Under the pieces are notes generated by a model. It saw only the letters and a program-made list of their open reading frames with translations, did no database searches and had not been told where the DNA came from. A stretch of DNA of 64,000 nucleotides from Hirsutella rhossiliensis (taxonomy: Eukaryota; Ascomycota; Sordariomycetes; Hypocreales; Ophiocordycipitaceae): positions 2,542,001 through 2,606,000 of the forward strand of contig NW_025408667.1 of NCBI RefSeq assembly GCF_020360975.1, in the 5' to 3' direction. This document shows, one piece after another, positions 25,401 through 38,060 of the stretch (the stretch's first letter is position 1; every line of letters starts with the position of its first letter). The position numbers and the translations under genes were made by a program.

Positions 25401-28400
25401 AAGTAATAATAACTCTTTAAATCTTTATATTATATCCTTTATTCCGTTTATATTAAATACTAGGTTATATAGCTATATTAGTTAGTATATAGGTCTTATT
25501 AATCGATTTTATTATATCCGCTAGTTTAGTTACTATCTTTATTTATATCGCTAAAGCCCGTAATAATTTACTTAAACGGTTATCCTTTTTATCCTATTTA
25601 GTAGCTAAATTATTATAAAATTTTACTTTCTTTTAAATCTACTAGTCTTAGAAACTTATATCTTCGTTTTAATATAGCTAGCTAGTTCTCTAGTTAATTA
25701 GTAGGTTACTCTCCTATAGCTATAAAAGTCCTAATATAAGGTTATATTCTTTAATATCTATAATATTAAAGTTAACTTATTTATCATAGCTTTAGATATT
25801 AATATTAAGGTAATTAATCTTTATATTAATAATTCTATTATTATAGTTAAAGGCCTCTCCTTTAATATTTATAAGTTTATATAGATCTATCTTATATCTC
25901 TATATAAGTTAGTAACGATTAATAACTTTAAGTAAAACGTAATTACTTATCGCGCTATAGTCTAAAAGTATATATATATAATATCCCGCGATTTAAATAT
26001 CTAATACTATTTAGTCGCTATAACTTACTATTACTATATATAAGGTCCTTAGATCTTATTATATCGTGCTAGTTTATAGCCCTTTTATAGATAGTATACC
26101 TTATTTTTTACTTAGTCCTTATTCGTTTTATTTAGGTATTCTTCTTTAATTTATTATTAATATCGTTTCTTTATATTTTCGTTATATAGTATTATATTAG
26201 GGCTTAAGAGACTAATTTCTTATAGTTAATTAAAGATTTCTTATTTCTTAACGGTATATTATTTATATTATACTACTTTATAGTTAATTATATACTATAC
26301 TTCGTAATTCTATTTATTTTTATATTAAAGGTTAAGTTTTTATTTAGCGTCTTTTTATTTTTTATATAGTATTTCCTTATCGATTCTTCCTTAATCGAAT
26401 ATAGCTTATAGCCTTTATATATATTACTAATAATCTTTTAGTATACTATTATATCGTTTATACTATACTTATACTTTTTTATATTTATAAACTTTATAGT
26501 TTAGGTATATATATTTATTATAATCTTTTTTATTATATTTAATTCGTTATATAAGTCTTTAAAAGATTAATAGTTTAAATACCTTAAAGCAAGTAGCGCT
26601 ATACTATTTTTTTATTTTAGCGTATTTATAGATTTTATATATCTATAAAAGATATCTTATTAATAAACTATAATTATCGCGGTATTTAAGTAGCGTACTA
26701 TAATTAGGTTCTAATAATATAACTTAGTCGTTTAAGTAGCGTTAATCGATTTTCTAGTAGTTTAGTTCTATACTTAAGTAAGGTTTCGAAAGTACTTATC
26801 CCTTAAACCTAACTAGGAAGGCGTTATATTATACCTTTATCTAAAAGTATATTATATAATCTAGGTAGACGTATAATATCTATAAAATATACTTATAGTA
26901 CTTATAAGTAAGTAGTATTTATAGATTATATTTAAATTCTCCTTATAGTTACTATTCTTATTATAGAGCTATAAAGGTATCGACTATAGTAATAGCTATA
27001 GTATAGTCTCCTCCGCGTAGTACTAGTTAATATTAAATTAGTATAGCTTATTAGTTTTTTATAAGAATTTAAGGTATTTATTAGGTTTTAATCTTAAGTA
27101 TTTCTTTAAATTCTTCGAAGTATAGAGCGTGTTCTTTAATTATAGTATTTTCCTTTAATAGTAAGGGTAGTAGTATAAGTTCGTTCTTATCTTCTATTTC
27201 TCTAGGTATTTCTTATTCTTTAAAGCTTATATCGTCGATACTTTATTATTCCTCCTTAGGTTATTATCTAAGTTTTATAAGTATAAGGGCTATATTTATA
27301 TCTTCTTTATTATATTATTTATAGACTACCTATCGTTATTATCGATTTTTATTTTATATATCTTCCTAGAATCGTTTACTATTCTTCTTAATCTAGTCTT
27401 AAGAGACTACTTTAAGATAAAGGTATTTTAGTTCTATAAATTTAACTTATTTTTATATTTTAGGATCCCTTTATTATATTATTATAAGGGTTTTCTTTAG
27501 TTACTTTAGGAACTATCTAATACTATTCTTATTACTTAAGTATACTATATATTTATCGTTATAGTATATAGTCTAACTAAGGAGTTTATACTTTAGTTCC
27601 TATCTATTAATAGCGTTTAAGTATTTCTTACCTTTTAAAGCTAGTACTTAGTAGGTTTTCTTCTCCTTATAAGGTTATTTATATTCTTTAAAGTAATATC
27701 TAAGTTTCCTATAGTTAAAATACTTTCCTTTACCTTTCTATATTATACTTAAATCTATTAGTCTAGGATTTATTATATATACCTAGGCTATTTATATTTC
27801 GCGCTTTTTCTTATAGTTAGCGCGTTAGCTAAAGTTATTTTTATAAGAAGGGTTCTAGTTTCCTCTTCTTTATTTCTTTTCTTAGCGTTATATATACTAT
27901 CTATCGTCGATTTATACTACTATAGTAATATAGTTTAAGAGGTTATTAGGTCGATTTTCCTTATAAAGCTCGTCCTTAACTACTTCTTTAAGCCTATTAT
28001 AGAATTATAATATAAGAGGTTCGTCGTCTTAATTAAGCTTTAAGGTAACTTAATAGAACTTTATAGTATAATCTAATACTAAGATCCTTTATTAGAGTTC
28101 TTAAAGTTTCTATTTAGCTTCTCGTTCCTCGTTAGTTATTCTAAATACCTTTATAATAGCTTCTTTAAATCCTTAGAAACTAGTAAAGACTTTATCTATC
28201 TTATTATCTTATCGCGCTAGTTAGTTATTGAGAAAATCCCTTATAATAGGTCTAAACCAAGTAAGTACCGTTCTAGATAAATAATTTCTTACGTAGAGTA
28301 CCTTTTCGACTAGGTCTAAGAGTTTAGTAGGGTAAAACCGGTAGTAGGCCTTATATTAGGTAAGAAAGTCTTAAAGCGTGCTATAAGTACTATCGAATAG

Positions 28401-28500
28401 TCCTAGCTATTTTAGTTTAACTACTTCTCTAAGGTCCCTAACTTATTTATTGCCTCCTCCGTTCCTAAGTAACTATACCTTATATTAAAGGGTAATAATC
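22450..28500 (-). pseudogene. Gypsy-2 gag-pol with chromodomain, RIP-dead
   Basis: Minus-strand domains mirror Gypsy-1. The chromodomain EYLIK*KGY equivalent is at about 22496-22560, integrase at about 22900-23850, and the RT centre YLDN at about 24725-24755, with gag towards 28000. Stops are TAG/TAA. It makes no protein. The two copies together probably supplied the repeated template for RIP. Confidence 0.9.
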
Positions 28501-28629
28501 TCGCGTATTATATCCTAAAGCAATATAGTAGCTCTAGAGTTAGTTAATCTAGCTTACTATATAGGTATATTAATAGTTATAATATTACTTAGAGTAACGC
28601 GGTATTATACTAAATAAGAGCTTTTAACG

Positions 28630-29084
28630 TATAATAACTAGTATTATTCCTAAGAGATAAACCTATCGAGGGGTTTATATTAGTAAATATAATAGGGCGT
28701 GGTCTAAGCAATAATAAGTATATTATATTAGTAATAAGTCGGAGGTTATAGACCGTAGACTATAACTAGGTAATTAGAGTTAAAGATAGAATCGTAATAA
28801 ATATCTATAATATATTAAAAGCTAGAGAGCTATCTATTTAAAGGAGTAAAAGTAAGTAGCTATATATACCTATAGAGACTATACTTAGATTATAGGCCTA
28901 GCTATAATCCCTAACGTTAGATTATATAAAGCGTAGTAATCCTATTAATCCTAGATTACTTAGATCTCTACGATCCCCTCGATCCTATATCTATTAGATA
29001 GTTATGCTAACTATTTATCCGTTAGACCGTATTACGTGCTTAACGCGGTCGACCGTTAGCGGCCTAGTAGCCGTAGTCGTAATA
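28630..29084 (-). repeat. Gypsy-2 5' LTR
   Basis: 455 bp, followed by the duplicated CTTAT at 29085-29089. Confidence 0.92.
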
Positions 29085-29215
29085 CTTATCGTAGCTAAAT
29101 AGGCGAGCTATTTTAGCGTAATTAACCGATTCTAAGGACTTTAAGAAAGTAAGCGCTTCGTTAATAGCCGCTATAGTTATTAAGATATTCTAGATTAATA
29201 TTAAGATAGAGTATC
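29085..29215 (-). pseudogene. Pogo-1 transposase, N-terminal part
   Basis: The minus strand reads IAAINEALTFLKSLESVNYA and then KIARLFSYDK, the helix-turn-helix start of pogo-like transposases. It continues in frame at 21223 once Gypsy-2 is removed. The codon for the start Met is not clear because ATG is readily changed to ATA by RIP. Confidence 0.8.
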
Positions 29216-29559
29216 GGTAGGTAGGTAGGTAGGATTTATTTCGCTTAGAGGGAGGTCCCTATAAGGCCTTTATATAGTCTAGAGTATAGTTCTATACGTT
29301 TATTACTTAACTTCCTAAGCCCTATAGATTATCTTACGCTATACTAACTACTTTACTATTCGCTCTATAATAGACCTACTTAAAGGTTAATTTCTCTAAG
29401 TATTTAGCATCCTATTCCTAGTAACTAAAGCGAGATATATCGAGGTTAAAGCGTAGTTATATTAGTTATTAATAGTAGTTAGTACGCCGATTATATTCTC
29501 TTATAACGCTATTCCCTATTAATAGGCGGGAACCTAGGTATACCCTATTTTACTAAGGG

Positions 29560-29634
29560 TGCCTCTAGCCGGCTTCGAACCGACCCCTTTACGACGTAGA
29601 GGCTCTATACGTATTACTACTACGCTATAGAGGC
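29560..29634 (-). tRNA. tRNA-like sequence inside Pogo-1 (degenerate, probably not functional)
   Basis: 75 nt on the minus strand. A perfect 7-bp acceptor stem (GCCTCTA/TAGAGGC) precedes the discriminator A, and a good T arm has loop TTCGAAG. The internal promoter A box TAGCGTAGTAG fits TRGYNNARNNG and the B box reads GGTTCGAAGCC. The anticodon arm does not pair in the standard register, perhaps because of RIP, so no amino acid is assigned. It lies 12 bp inside the transposon's right terminal repeat, in the transposase 5' leader. Alternatives are a tRNA-derived SINE head or a chance capture. Confidence 0.55.
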
Positions 29635-29645
29635 ATAGAGTATTA

Positions 29646-29694
29646 GTATAAGTCCGGCGGGTTATAGGATCTAGTAGATTACCGGTAAATCCCT
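29646..29694 (-). repeat. Pogo-1 right terminal inverted repeat (RIP-mutated)
   Basis: Complementary to 19082-19130 except at positions where CA/TG in the left copy have become TA here. Confidence 0.9.
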
Positions 29695-29696
29695 TA

Positions 29697-32235
29697 ATAT
29701 ACCCTATCGTTTCTTAGTTAGTAACCCTTTTCCTAGTTAATATACCCCCCGTGCTTAATATTTAAGCGTAGGGGGTCGACTTTTAGACCCCCTTAGTAGT
29801 ACCCTTCGGTATAATAGTTTTATAGAGTAGATAGTAAAGGTAGGAAATAACGAATAAGAGTAAAAGAAAGAAAGAGTATTATATAATAGCTAGGTAGGGC
29901 GGTTAGGTCGGCCTAGGTAAGGGGCTCGAGGTAGAAGAAAGAGAGATATAGAGGGAGACGGCACGAGATATAAGGAAAACGCAGCTAAAGAGCGACTATA
30001 GTTAGATAAAGAGGGAGAAAAGAAGAGAATCTCTCCTTCTCTCGGCTAGACGATCTATATAAGGGAAAGATATTACGTAATATATTACGTAATATATTAC
30101 GTAGTTTCTATCCTATAATATATAGCTTAAGCTCCGCGGAGGAGCCGTCGAACTTACTAAGGTACGGTAGTACCGCTCTTAGTCGTATAGAGCCCTACTA
30201 TTATAAGAGGCTCTTAATTGCCTAGGCGAACTAAGTATTACGTTCGCCTTAATTTTATAACTATAGGAGTATAGATATTTCGCGTATATATATACTAGCG
30301 CGGGCGGTTTAACTAGACTAGGTAATTAAACGTCGGCTTTAAAGGTAGCTAAAAATAGCTATTCTATATATAGGGATATAGAGAGGGTAAAATAAAGGGT
30401 AGATTATACTATTATAGAGTAGGTAGAGGTGTAGGCTTAGGTGCGGTCCGTTAAAAGAAGGTTAATAATCTACGAGGGGGAAAAGGAAGAGAAGTATAGG
30501 CCTAGCCTATATAAGCGCGGAGGCCGATTATATATAGACTTAGCCTAGACCCTAGTCTAGGCCTATATAAGGCAAAAGCCCTTATAGCTATTATCTTAAT
30601 AGACCCTTTTCTTATCGTTAGTTAAGGCTCTATAAGTATTATATAAGGTAATAAGGGTCGAGATAGTCTTATTTAAAGTCTTAGTAGTAGTCGGAGTAGT
30701 CTTAGTTAGTACGCGGCGAGATTAGTTAAAAAAGCAGGAGTCTTATATCTACCTTATACTCTTCTTTTAGTAGTAGATAGCGTCTTTAATAAACCTATAG
30801 AAAACCTCGTAGGTTACGGACTTATTATAAGTCTTAGTTAAGAGGCTATTATCTAAGTTAGCTAGGATATACTACTATAAGGTATACTTTATTTAGTCCT
30901 TAGGTATATAACTAGTTATAGTTAAGTAGTTAAATTCTATATAAAAGTTTATAATATTAGTCTTCTTATTTATAGTAAACTAAAGGCGTTATAGGTAGTT
31001 AAGAGCCTTAGAAAGCTTATTTAGATTACTATAAGCGGACTTAAGGGCTTAGATTATCTCTATTACTTTAGAGAAAGGTCGAGTATTAAAGGAGAAGCGG
31101 GTTTTAAATACTTAGTAGGCTTTTCCCTTAAGTAGGTTATATAGATAGACTATCTAGCTATTCTTAGTCTAGAAGGTTTATATATCTTCGTTGAATTTAT
31201 TCTTTATACTTACGATAAAGGAATAGAACTTATCCTTCTTTCCTAAGAACGTCGAGGAGACCTTAATACGCGATTTAGCGGCGTCGCTATACTTAGGGTT
31301 CTTGCCCTCTAGGAAGGGTATAAAAATAAGCTAGGTAGCTTTACTTATTAGTTAGAAGGCCGGGCTATTTAGGCTAGTAAAAGCAATCGAGGGCTCTTAG
31401 TATTATCGATTTAATTTAATAGATAGAGAGCGTTTATTTAAACGAGCCGTTAAGGCTATAATCTATTCCCTTATCTTATAGATAAGAGCGTCTTAGGGGC
31501 TCGGAGCAGCTATAGCTACTATTTTAGATTTAATAGCTTAGCTAGTAAGCTAGGTAGAACAGCGAGGCTAATTAAAGGGTAGGGCTTCCTCTAATATTAT
31601 AGTCTCGAGGTTAGAGTCTTAGGTCGGAAATAATACTACGCGGAATTACGGTTAAATGCCTATATAAGTAAGGACGGTTAAAGGTTAAACTAGATAAATC
31701 CCTTTATTAGAATAGTTAGTTAGACGACTATCTATATATATAGTCTTAGTTAGAACGGACGTAATCTTAGCCTTAAGGATTACTTAGTTAGTAGTCGGAG
31801 TCTTAGTTAGAATAAACGTGATCTTAGCCTTAAGGATTACTTAGTCGGTAGTCGGAGTCTTAGTTAAAACGGTTAAAACGGATATACTAGATTTACGTTA
31901 GGTATATATAATATAAAAGCTCGGTGCCTATTTACTTAATCGCTAGTAAGCGATCTTATTAAGCTTTAAGTAGTATTATAGCTAGGTATATACGAGCCTT
32001 AGCGGCTATAAAGATATATTAGTACTATAAATAAAGACTTAAAGCTAAAGAGTAAGAAAGAAAGACTAGACTATACGACCGAGCTAGCCCTTATATATAT
32101 ATATACGAGGTTACCTTAGCAGCGCTTAGGTAAGCACGAGGTCGTATATAGGCACGTAATGCTACTTAGGTATGTAATACTAGTAAGGTTCTACGCTAGT
32201 GTCTCTATACTAGCGCGTAGGGTTATAATAGATAT
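29697..32235 (-). other. RIP-altered retroelement debris with a gag-like stretch
   Basis: Near 30600-31000 the minus strand reads LNKLSKALNYL*RL and NIINFYIEFNYL, a pattern like retrotransposon gag capsid regions, preceded by a Gln/Leu-rich N-terminal-like stretch up to about 31900. No RT or LTR pair is found, so this is a fragment or a non-autonomous element. A hairpin AGGGGGTC...GACCCCCT lies near 29767-29792. Confidence 0.35.
30071..30104. repeat. Tandem palindrome TATTACGTAATA
   Basis: The self-complementary unit TATTACGTAATA occurs twice, followed by a third half, with TACGTA cores. Confidence 0.7.
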
Positions 32236-32495
32236 TATTAGAACTAGAGGTTCTAGGTAATCCTAGAATAGGAAAGACACGGCTATAATATAGTAGATTA
32301 ATCGAATTAGGGAAGGCAAGCTTATATAGCCCGCCGAGATCTATATATTGCGTGTATATATATATATCTATATATCTATATATCCTACTTAGGGGCGCCC
32401 CTAGGGCCCCTTTTTAGGGTCTCTTAGGCTCTCTTATAATAAGTTATCTTCTTATCTCCCTATCGCACGTGACCCCTACTCCCGTTGTTCTAACA
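32236..32495 (-). repeat. Copia-3 3' LTR
   Basis: 260 bp. The last 35 bp keep TG/CA (CACGTGACCC, GTTGTTCTAACACACC), whereas the matching bases of the other LTR are TA. Confidence 0.9.
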
Positions 32496-32699
32496 CACCC
32501 CCCTAGCTAAGCTCGTAACGTAAGGGAAGCTAGCTTAATTCCTTTAACGGGCTTAAATAGCTTAAATACAGGGTCTTTACTAAAGTTTTAATAATCGGGG
32601 CGGAACAGTTAGATATTCCGGTCGGGTCCAGCTTAATAGCTCGCGGTAGTGCAGCGACTATAGCGGGTGCGTTTAGTTTTAAGGTTTAAATCGAGGGCT

Positions 32700-35600
32700 C
32701 TTTAGCCCGAATTTAGGTTAATTTTGCCTCTTATTCTATATTATCCTTATCCTATCGCGCGTATAGTTGCTCTTAGAGCTCGGCTTTATCGGCTTTAGGT
32801 AGGACTCGCGCTTTAAATTGCTCGGTAATATCCTCTAGACCGATTTAGACTATAAATATATCGAATTTATCGCCTTAAAGCGCCTTAGTAAGGCTATCCG
32901 CTATTAGCTCTACGCTCGGTATATATAGTACGTCGATCGTGCTATTCGACACCTCTTAGCGAAGCTAATAGTTATAAATATCGATATAATAAAGGCGTGT
33001 TTATAGCGCGGCGATCTCGGCGGTAACGAGGCGTATAGTCTAGACGTTATTATACTAGATTCGTATGCTCGAGGCGTCGAGGGAGACCTAGAGCTCTTCG
33101 ATAAGCCGGCTTACGTAGATTGACTCTTTTACGGCTTATAATAAAGTAAGAAGCTCGGCTTCTATAATAGAAGTAGTAATAGTATCTTACTTATTCGCTC
33201 GCTATCTAATAAGGCTTTTAAAGAGCTTTATTATATAAGCTTAAGAACTTTTACGGTTTATAGTATTATTAGTAAAGGAAGCATTACTCGCTACCTCGAA
33301 GTCGTTGCTACCCCTAAGGTAAAGAGCTAGGTTCTTAGTCTCTAGTAGGTATATAATAGCTCGATCTCCTACTTTATAGTAAAGCGGGCTAGGGTTAACG
33401 TTAAATTAAGCGAGCTTTAAAGCTATAAACGCAATGTCTAGCCGCGTAATAACGGCTAAGTATAGCACGGATCCTACCTTTACTAGGTAGCTATTAATCT
33501 TAGCGTAGGTAGCGATCTTATTATATTTAAGGAGCTCCTCTAGGCCTATTAGGGTCTTAAATACTCGCTTACTAGTCGTAAGGTAGGCGATCTTCTTAAT
33601 ATAAGAAGCTTAAGATAGCTAAATAAGTCCCTTTTTCCGGTCTTAGATAATTTTAATACTAAGGAACTATTATAGCTCGTTGCTACCTATTAGCTTATAT
33701 CTTATTTCTAGCTATATAGCTAGGGCTTACGCCCTAAAGGTATTTTCCTTCTAAAAGGTAAATACGATATTATCTACGTAGAAAAAGATAAAAATACTAT
33801 TAAGGGTAAGGTAGTAAAGCTTATATAGGACCCGCTTAAAGCTAAGTTTCGTAAGTATACTTATTAACTTACGGTGCTATAGTAAAGGAGACTTTCTTAA
33901 CCTATAGAAAGCTTTTTATAGTTATAGGACGATGCCGCGCTTCTTATACCCCGGTAGTATTTTTATAAATACTTAGTTATTAAGTTTAGTATTAACGAAC
34001 GCGTTAACCGCGTTATATTAAATTAGCTCGAGGTCAAAGCGTGCCGCGGTTATTATTAGCGTTCTAAAGCTTCTTTTAGCGAGGGTAGCTACGTAGGTGT
34101 CTTACCTATTTCGGAGCTATTAATTACCTCGTACTATAAGTCTTACTTTATATTTAAGGAGCCTACCGTACTTATTAAACTTATAGATATAAACCTATAT
34201 ATAGTCTAGTACTTAGGCACCCTAGGGTATATTACTAAAGGACATTTCTACTTATAAGTTTATTTACTTATGCCTCGCTAGGTGGTCCCTCTCTACTTCC
34301 TCGAATAGCTAACGGAACGTATAGTCTCTTAAGTTATAATACGCTTTTAGAGGTAGCGGTAGGTCTTTGCGGTTAAGTTACTTCTTAAAGGTTATTCTTT
34401 AGAGCTAGGCTCGATCTCGCGGCTTATTGCCTAAGCTTTTTAGTATCGGGCTTACGATTATTCCTACTATAAAGGCGGAAGCCTAGGGCTCTCTTATAAG
34501 AGCTACTCTCGTAGGATTTACCTAGGAGGCGGTTTATATTCCGAGGCCTTATAAGGGCATATAGTATCTAGTAGGGACTCTAAACACGGCGTTTTACGGC
34601 TCCTATATTAGGTCTTTAATTATAGTGCTTAAAGGTGGCTCCTACGTAAACGCAGTGCTTAAATCGTCGAGCCTATTTTTAGGGTCTCGCGAAGGCGACT
34701 CCTACGTAATAGCAGTGCTAAGCGGTTCCTAGGCTAACGCTACGGTCTATACCTCTTCGAGACTATTTTTAAGACCTTAAGAGGGCGGCTCCTACGCGAA
34801 CGCAGTGCTAGAAGGCGGCTCCTACGCGAACGCAGTGCTAAAAGGCGGCTCCTACGTAAACGTAGTGCTAGAAGGCGGCTCCTACGCGAACGTAGTACTA
34901 AAAGGCGGCTCCTTCGTAAACGCAGTACTAGAAGGCGGCTCCTACGCGAACGTAGTGCTAGTAGGCGGCTCCTATATTATATCTCTAATTATAGTGCTTA
35001 AATTAACGAGTCCGTTTCTAGGATCTCGCGATAAAGGCTTATTCTATACGTAGCTAGCTTATTAGATCGACGCCGCGAGTAGGGCGACCGGGGGAGTCTA
35101 TAGCGGCGTTAGTAGTAGCTCGAAGCATGCTATTATATATTGTCTATTACTCTTCCCGCTAGCTAGCTTTCTTTTAAGCTCTTATACCTACTCGTCGTTA
35201 GCATCGTCGTTAAGCTTAAAGAGCGGCTCGTCTAGGGCCTATATAGATATAAGCGAAGGAATTTCTTCTTCTTTTAGTAGGGTGATTTATCTTAGGGCTT
35301 CTACGAGCTCTCCGAGGTCTATGTCTTTAATATCTTAGTCTAGCGTTTAGAATATTCTATTAAATAGCTGCCTTTTATTAAATATTACGTCTCTCGTTAA
35401 GATTACCTTATTCTCTATAGGAACCTAGACTTTATATACGTTCGAAGACGTATAGCCGACTAGATAGCCTATCTAGGCTCGTAGGTTAAGCTTCTTTAAG
35501 CGCTCTACTTTCTTTTAAGTAGTTATAGTTATCGTAAAGACCTTATAGCTATACGCGCGGAGATGCTTTAGTAGAGGCTTCTTACCTATAACGTTCTCGT

Positions 35601-37950
35601 AGGGAGATTTCTATTTCTAGCCGCTTTTTAGCGTATAGTTATTAAGGTAGACTACGGCTCTATAAATCTCTCTCTATAATTAAGTAGGTAATTCTCCTCT
35701 TATCGCGCGGGCTTTATCTTTAATTATACCCCTTAAGCGCTCGGCTCCTCCGTTCTACCCTTATATATAGGGAGCCGAGGGCTCGACCTTAAGGAGCCTC
35801 TATAAGAGGAAGTTTATAACTACTAGCTTTTAAGAGGTTAGCTTATTATTATACTTAATTACCTTAATAAAGAACCTATATTAGTATTAGAGGTAATTAA
35901 TAGTATAGCCTAAAGAGGCGTTAATCGTCTCTACTCTATAGTCTTAAAGGTAGTAGTCCTAAGCGAAGCCTATAGCCCTATTAGTAATTAATATTATCGA
36001 ATTAAAGTCTTATTAATTAAGCTCGAGATCGTAGAAGTCGACTACTAGACGCTCGCCTAGTAGCGGCGTTTCTTATAGCTCCCTTCGAATTTATCGTTTT
36101 AATTTAGCCGTGCTATAGTTATTATATCCTATAATAGTAATGCCTTTAATATAGACGCCTCGTAAGTAGTTAATAAGGTGCTCTAGGGTTCTTAGACCTA
36201 GATATCTAAGGCGGAGATACTAGAGCTTTACGGTCGCGGTCTATAAGTAGCGTTTAGTAATAGAGCTAAATTTATTACGTTAGGTAAAGAACGCTCTCCT
36301 TAATATATCGTAAGGAATATACTCTAGCACGAATTGCCTATACTCTTCTTAAACGAAGGCGAGGATACGTCTATCGGTTATTTAAAGGCATAATCGCTAG
36401 CTAGGGGATTTATCCTACTAAACGCCCTATATTTTTAAGTGTTTATAGGAGATAAGGTTATAGGCAAAGTTTTTATAGTAGGCGGCGTCGGTTAAACGTA
36501 GTAAGCGAGGTCCTCTAGGGCCCTAGACTTCTATATCTACGTCGCTATAGCCTTAGATTAGCACCTTACTTTCTCTTACTTAAAGGAAGTCTCTAGGGGT
36601 TGCTCTTTTAAAGCGGGTAAAGCGAGAAATTTCGTTAAAGATATCGATAGTAGACCCGGAGTTAAGTAGGGCAGAGTAGTATAGAGGGTAGTTATTAATA
36701 GCAAAAACTACCTTTATATTTACTCGAGCGATAAAGAAATAAGCAAGAGAGCACTTTCCTATCGCTCTTATAAGTTAATCTTAATCCTTATACTTCTCTC
36801 TATCTTTACGTTACTCTTATCGCTTCCCCTTTACTCTTTTAACCTCTTTTATAATAAACTCGTCTTTAAGGTTTTCCTTAATTATATCTAAGGGCTTCTA
36901 CTACTTAGTAGCTCTATCTAGGAAGATCCCCTAGTAAAGGTTAAGGCGGTAGCTAGGCTATTTATATAAACGATAGTATTTTTCTCCCTTATTATCTATA
37001 GTCTTCGATCTAGGCCTCTTACTACCCCTTCCTCGCTAGTAGTTTCTATAGGCGTTAAAGGTCGGGCTAAAAGCTCCTCGTTTAATAATAAAGGGGCCTA
37101 AATTATTATAAATATACGCGAGGAAGAGATCCTTTAGCGTATAGAATTTAAAGTTAGGTTAGTCTTAGGGATTTATAATAGTAATCGTGTCGACCTAATA
37201 AGGGAAATATAGTCTAACGACCTTAAGGAAGTCTCGTAGCTAGATTTCCTTGTTAAGAGCCTTAGGGAGTCCTCCCTTAAGTCCCTCGTTAATAGCTTTA
37301 ATCTATATATCGGACTAATTAGTCTAGTTATAAGGCGGCTTTACGGTTAGGGTAATAGCCTTCTCGTACTTCTAGTAAAGGGTTCTCCTTACCTCCTTCT
37401 TAGACCCTTTTATATAAATATTAAGAAGCTCGTACTACTACTTTAAGGACTAGTTCGCCTTATAGTATATTCTATAGTATATCTTATATATAGTCTTAGT
37501 AACCTAGCTACGTAGGTTTCGAATGCCTTCCTATTACTACTTAAATAGGCGGAGGTCTAATATATAGATCGTATATTTAAACTACTTCTCTTAAAGACAG
37601 CGATCTCTCTCCGCTACGGAGGCTAGCCTCGTAGTAGAAGCAAAAACGGTAGCCGATGCCGTTTCCGTTAAGGTAGTAGCAGTAGATATAGCGGGACTTT
37701 CTTCTATTATAGTTAGAGCCGGAGCGGGGTTAAGAGTTACCCTCTCGGGCCTCTTTATAAGATCCTTCTTACCGTCGATCTATTCCTAGAGCTCCCGGTC
37801 GATAGCTTTCGCCTCGAAGTTGCTCTACTAGTTAATTTAATCGTACGGAGTATTAAGGAAGACCGAGTCCTCTTTATAGGATATTGCTAGAGTTCGGGTC
37901 GAGTTCGGCTTATATTCGGGCTCTTCTTAAGTTAATCTTAAGTAGCTATT
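32700..37950 (-). pseudogene. Copia-3 gag-pol remnant, RIP-dead
   Basis: Minus strand. RNase H near 33130-33190 reads SIIEAELLTLL*A. RT near 33760-33800 reads FFYVDNIV (YVDD to YVDN), and near 33970-34040 AARFDLELI*YNAVNAFVN, the copia core. Integrase is expected at about 35200-36400 and gag at about 36600-37950, where coding is weaker. A low-complexity linker between integrase and RT contains a 30-bp tandem repeat. Confidence 0.85.
34782..34971 (-). repeat. 30-bp coding minisatellite in the Copia-3 linker
   Basis: Six and a half units of 30 bp, with AGGCGGCTCCTACGCGAACG on the plus strand. Related single units lie at about 34624 and 34685. On the element's coding strand each unit gives STAFA*EPPS, where the stop was probably CAG, so it encoded a ten-residue repeat. 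The array keeps the CAGTGC motif although its surroundings have lost CA/TG. An open frame on the plus strand (34805-35053) is a by-product of the periodicity. Confidence 0.85.
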
Positions 37951-38060
37951 AAGTTACTTCTATTAAAGGGAGTAGTAGTGTTTTTCTATTATTATAGTTA
38001 TAGGCTTAAAATGCCTCTTCTATAGCTCTTTTTAGCTAGAAAGAGACTAAGACTCTTAAT

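Larger units (their letters stand above)
21224..29084 (-). mobile_element. Complete chromodomain gypsy retrotransposon (Gypsy-2), nested in Pogo-1
   Basis: Same family as Gypsy-1, opposite strand. LTRs are 455 bp each and the target duplication CTTAT is perfect (21219-21223 and 29085-29089). The insertion sits inside the transposase reading frame: joining the flanks restores a continuous DKTTLRR frame typical of pogo HTH regions. The polypurine tract lies at 21679-21700. Confidence 0.95.
19082..29694 (-). mobile_element. Pogo/Fot1-like DNA transposon (Pogo-1), split by a gypsy insertion
   Basis: Inverted termini of about 49 bp (19082-19130 and 29646-29694) start AGGGATTTACCGGT and are flanked by the TA dinucleotide at 19080-19081 and 29695-29696, the target duplication of the Tc1/mariner/pogo superfamily. 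Subtracting the nested gypsy and its 5-bp duplication leaves about 2747 bp, a normal size for a Fot1-like element. The transposase runs on the minus strand. Confidence 0.88.

Noticed and set aside
32350..32395. TATATATCTA repeats considered as a CRISPR-like or centromeric array
   Set aside because: A simple microsatellite inside the Copia-3 LTR, present in both LTRs at slightly different length.
34805..35053. 82-codon plus-strand frame with GGSYANAVL-type repeats
   Set aside because: It is a by-product of the 30-bp minisatellite, whose period is a multiple of three. The biologically meaningful strand is minus, inside Copia-3 pol.
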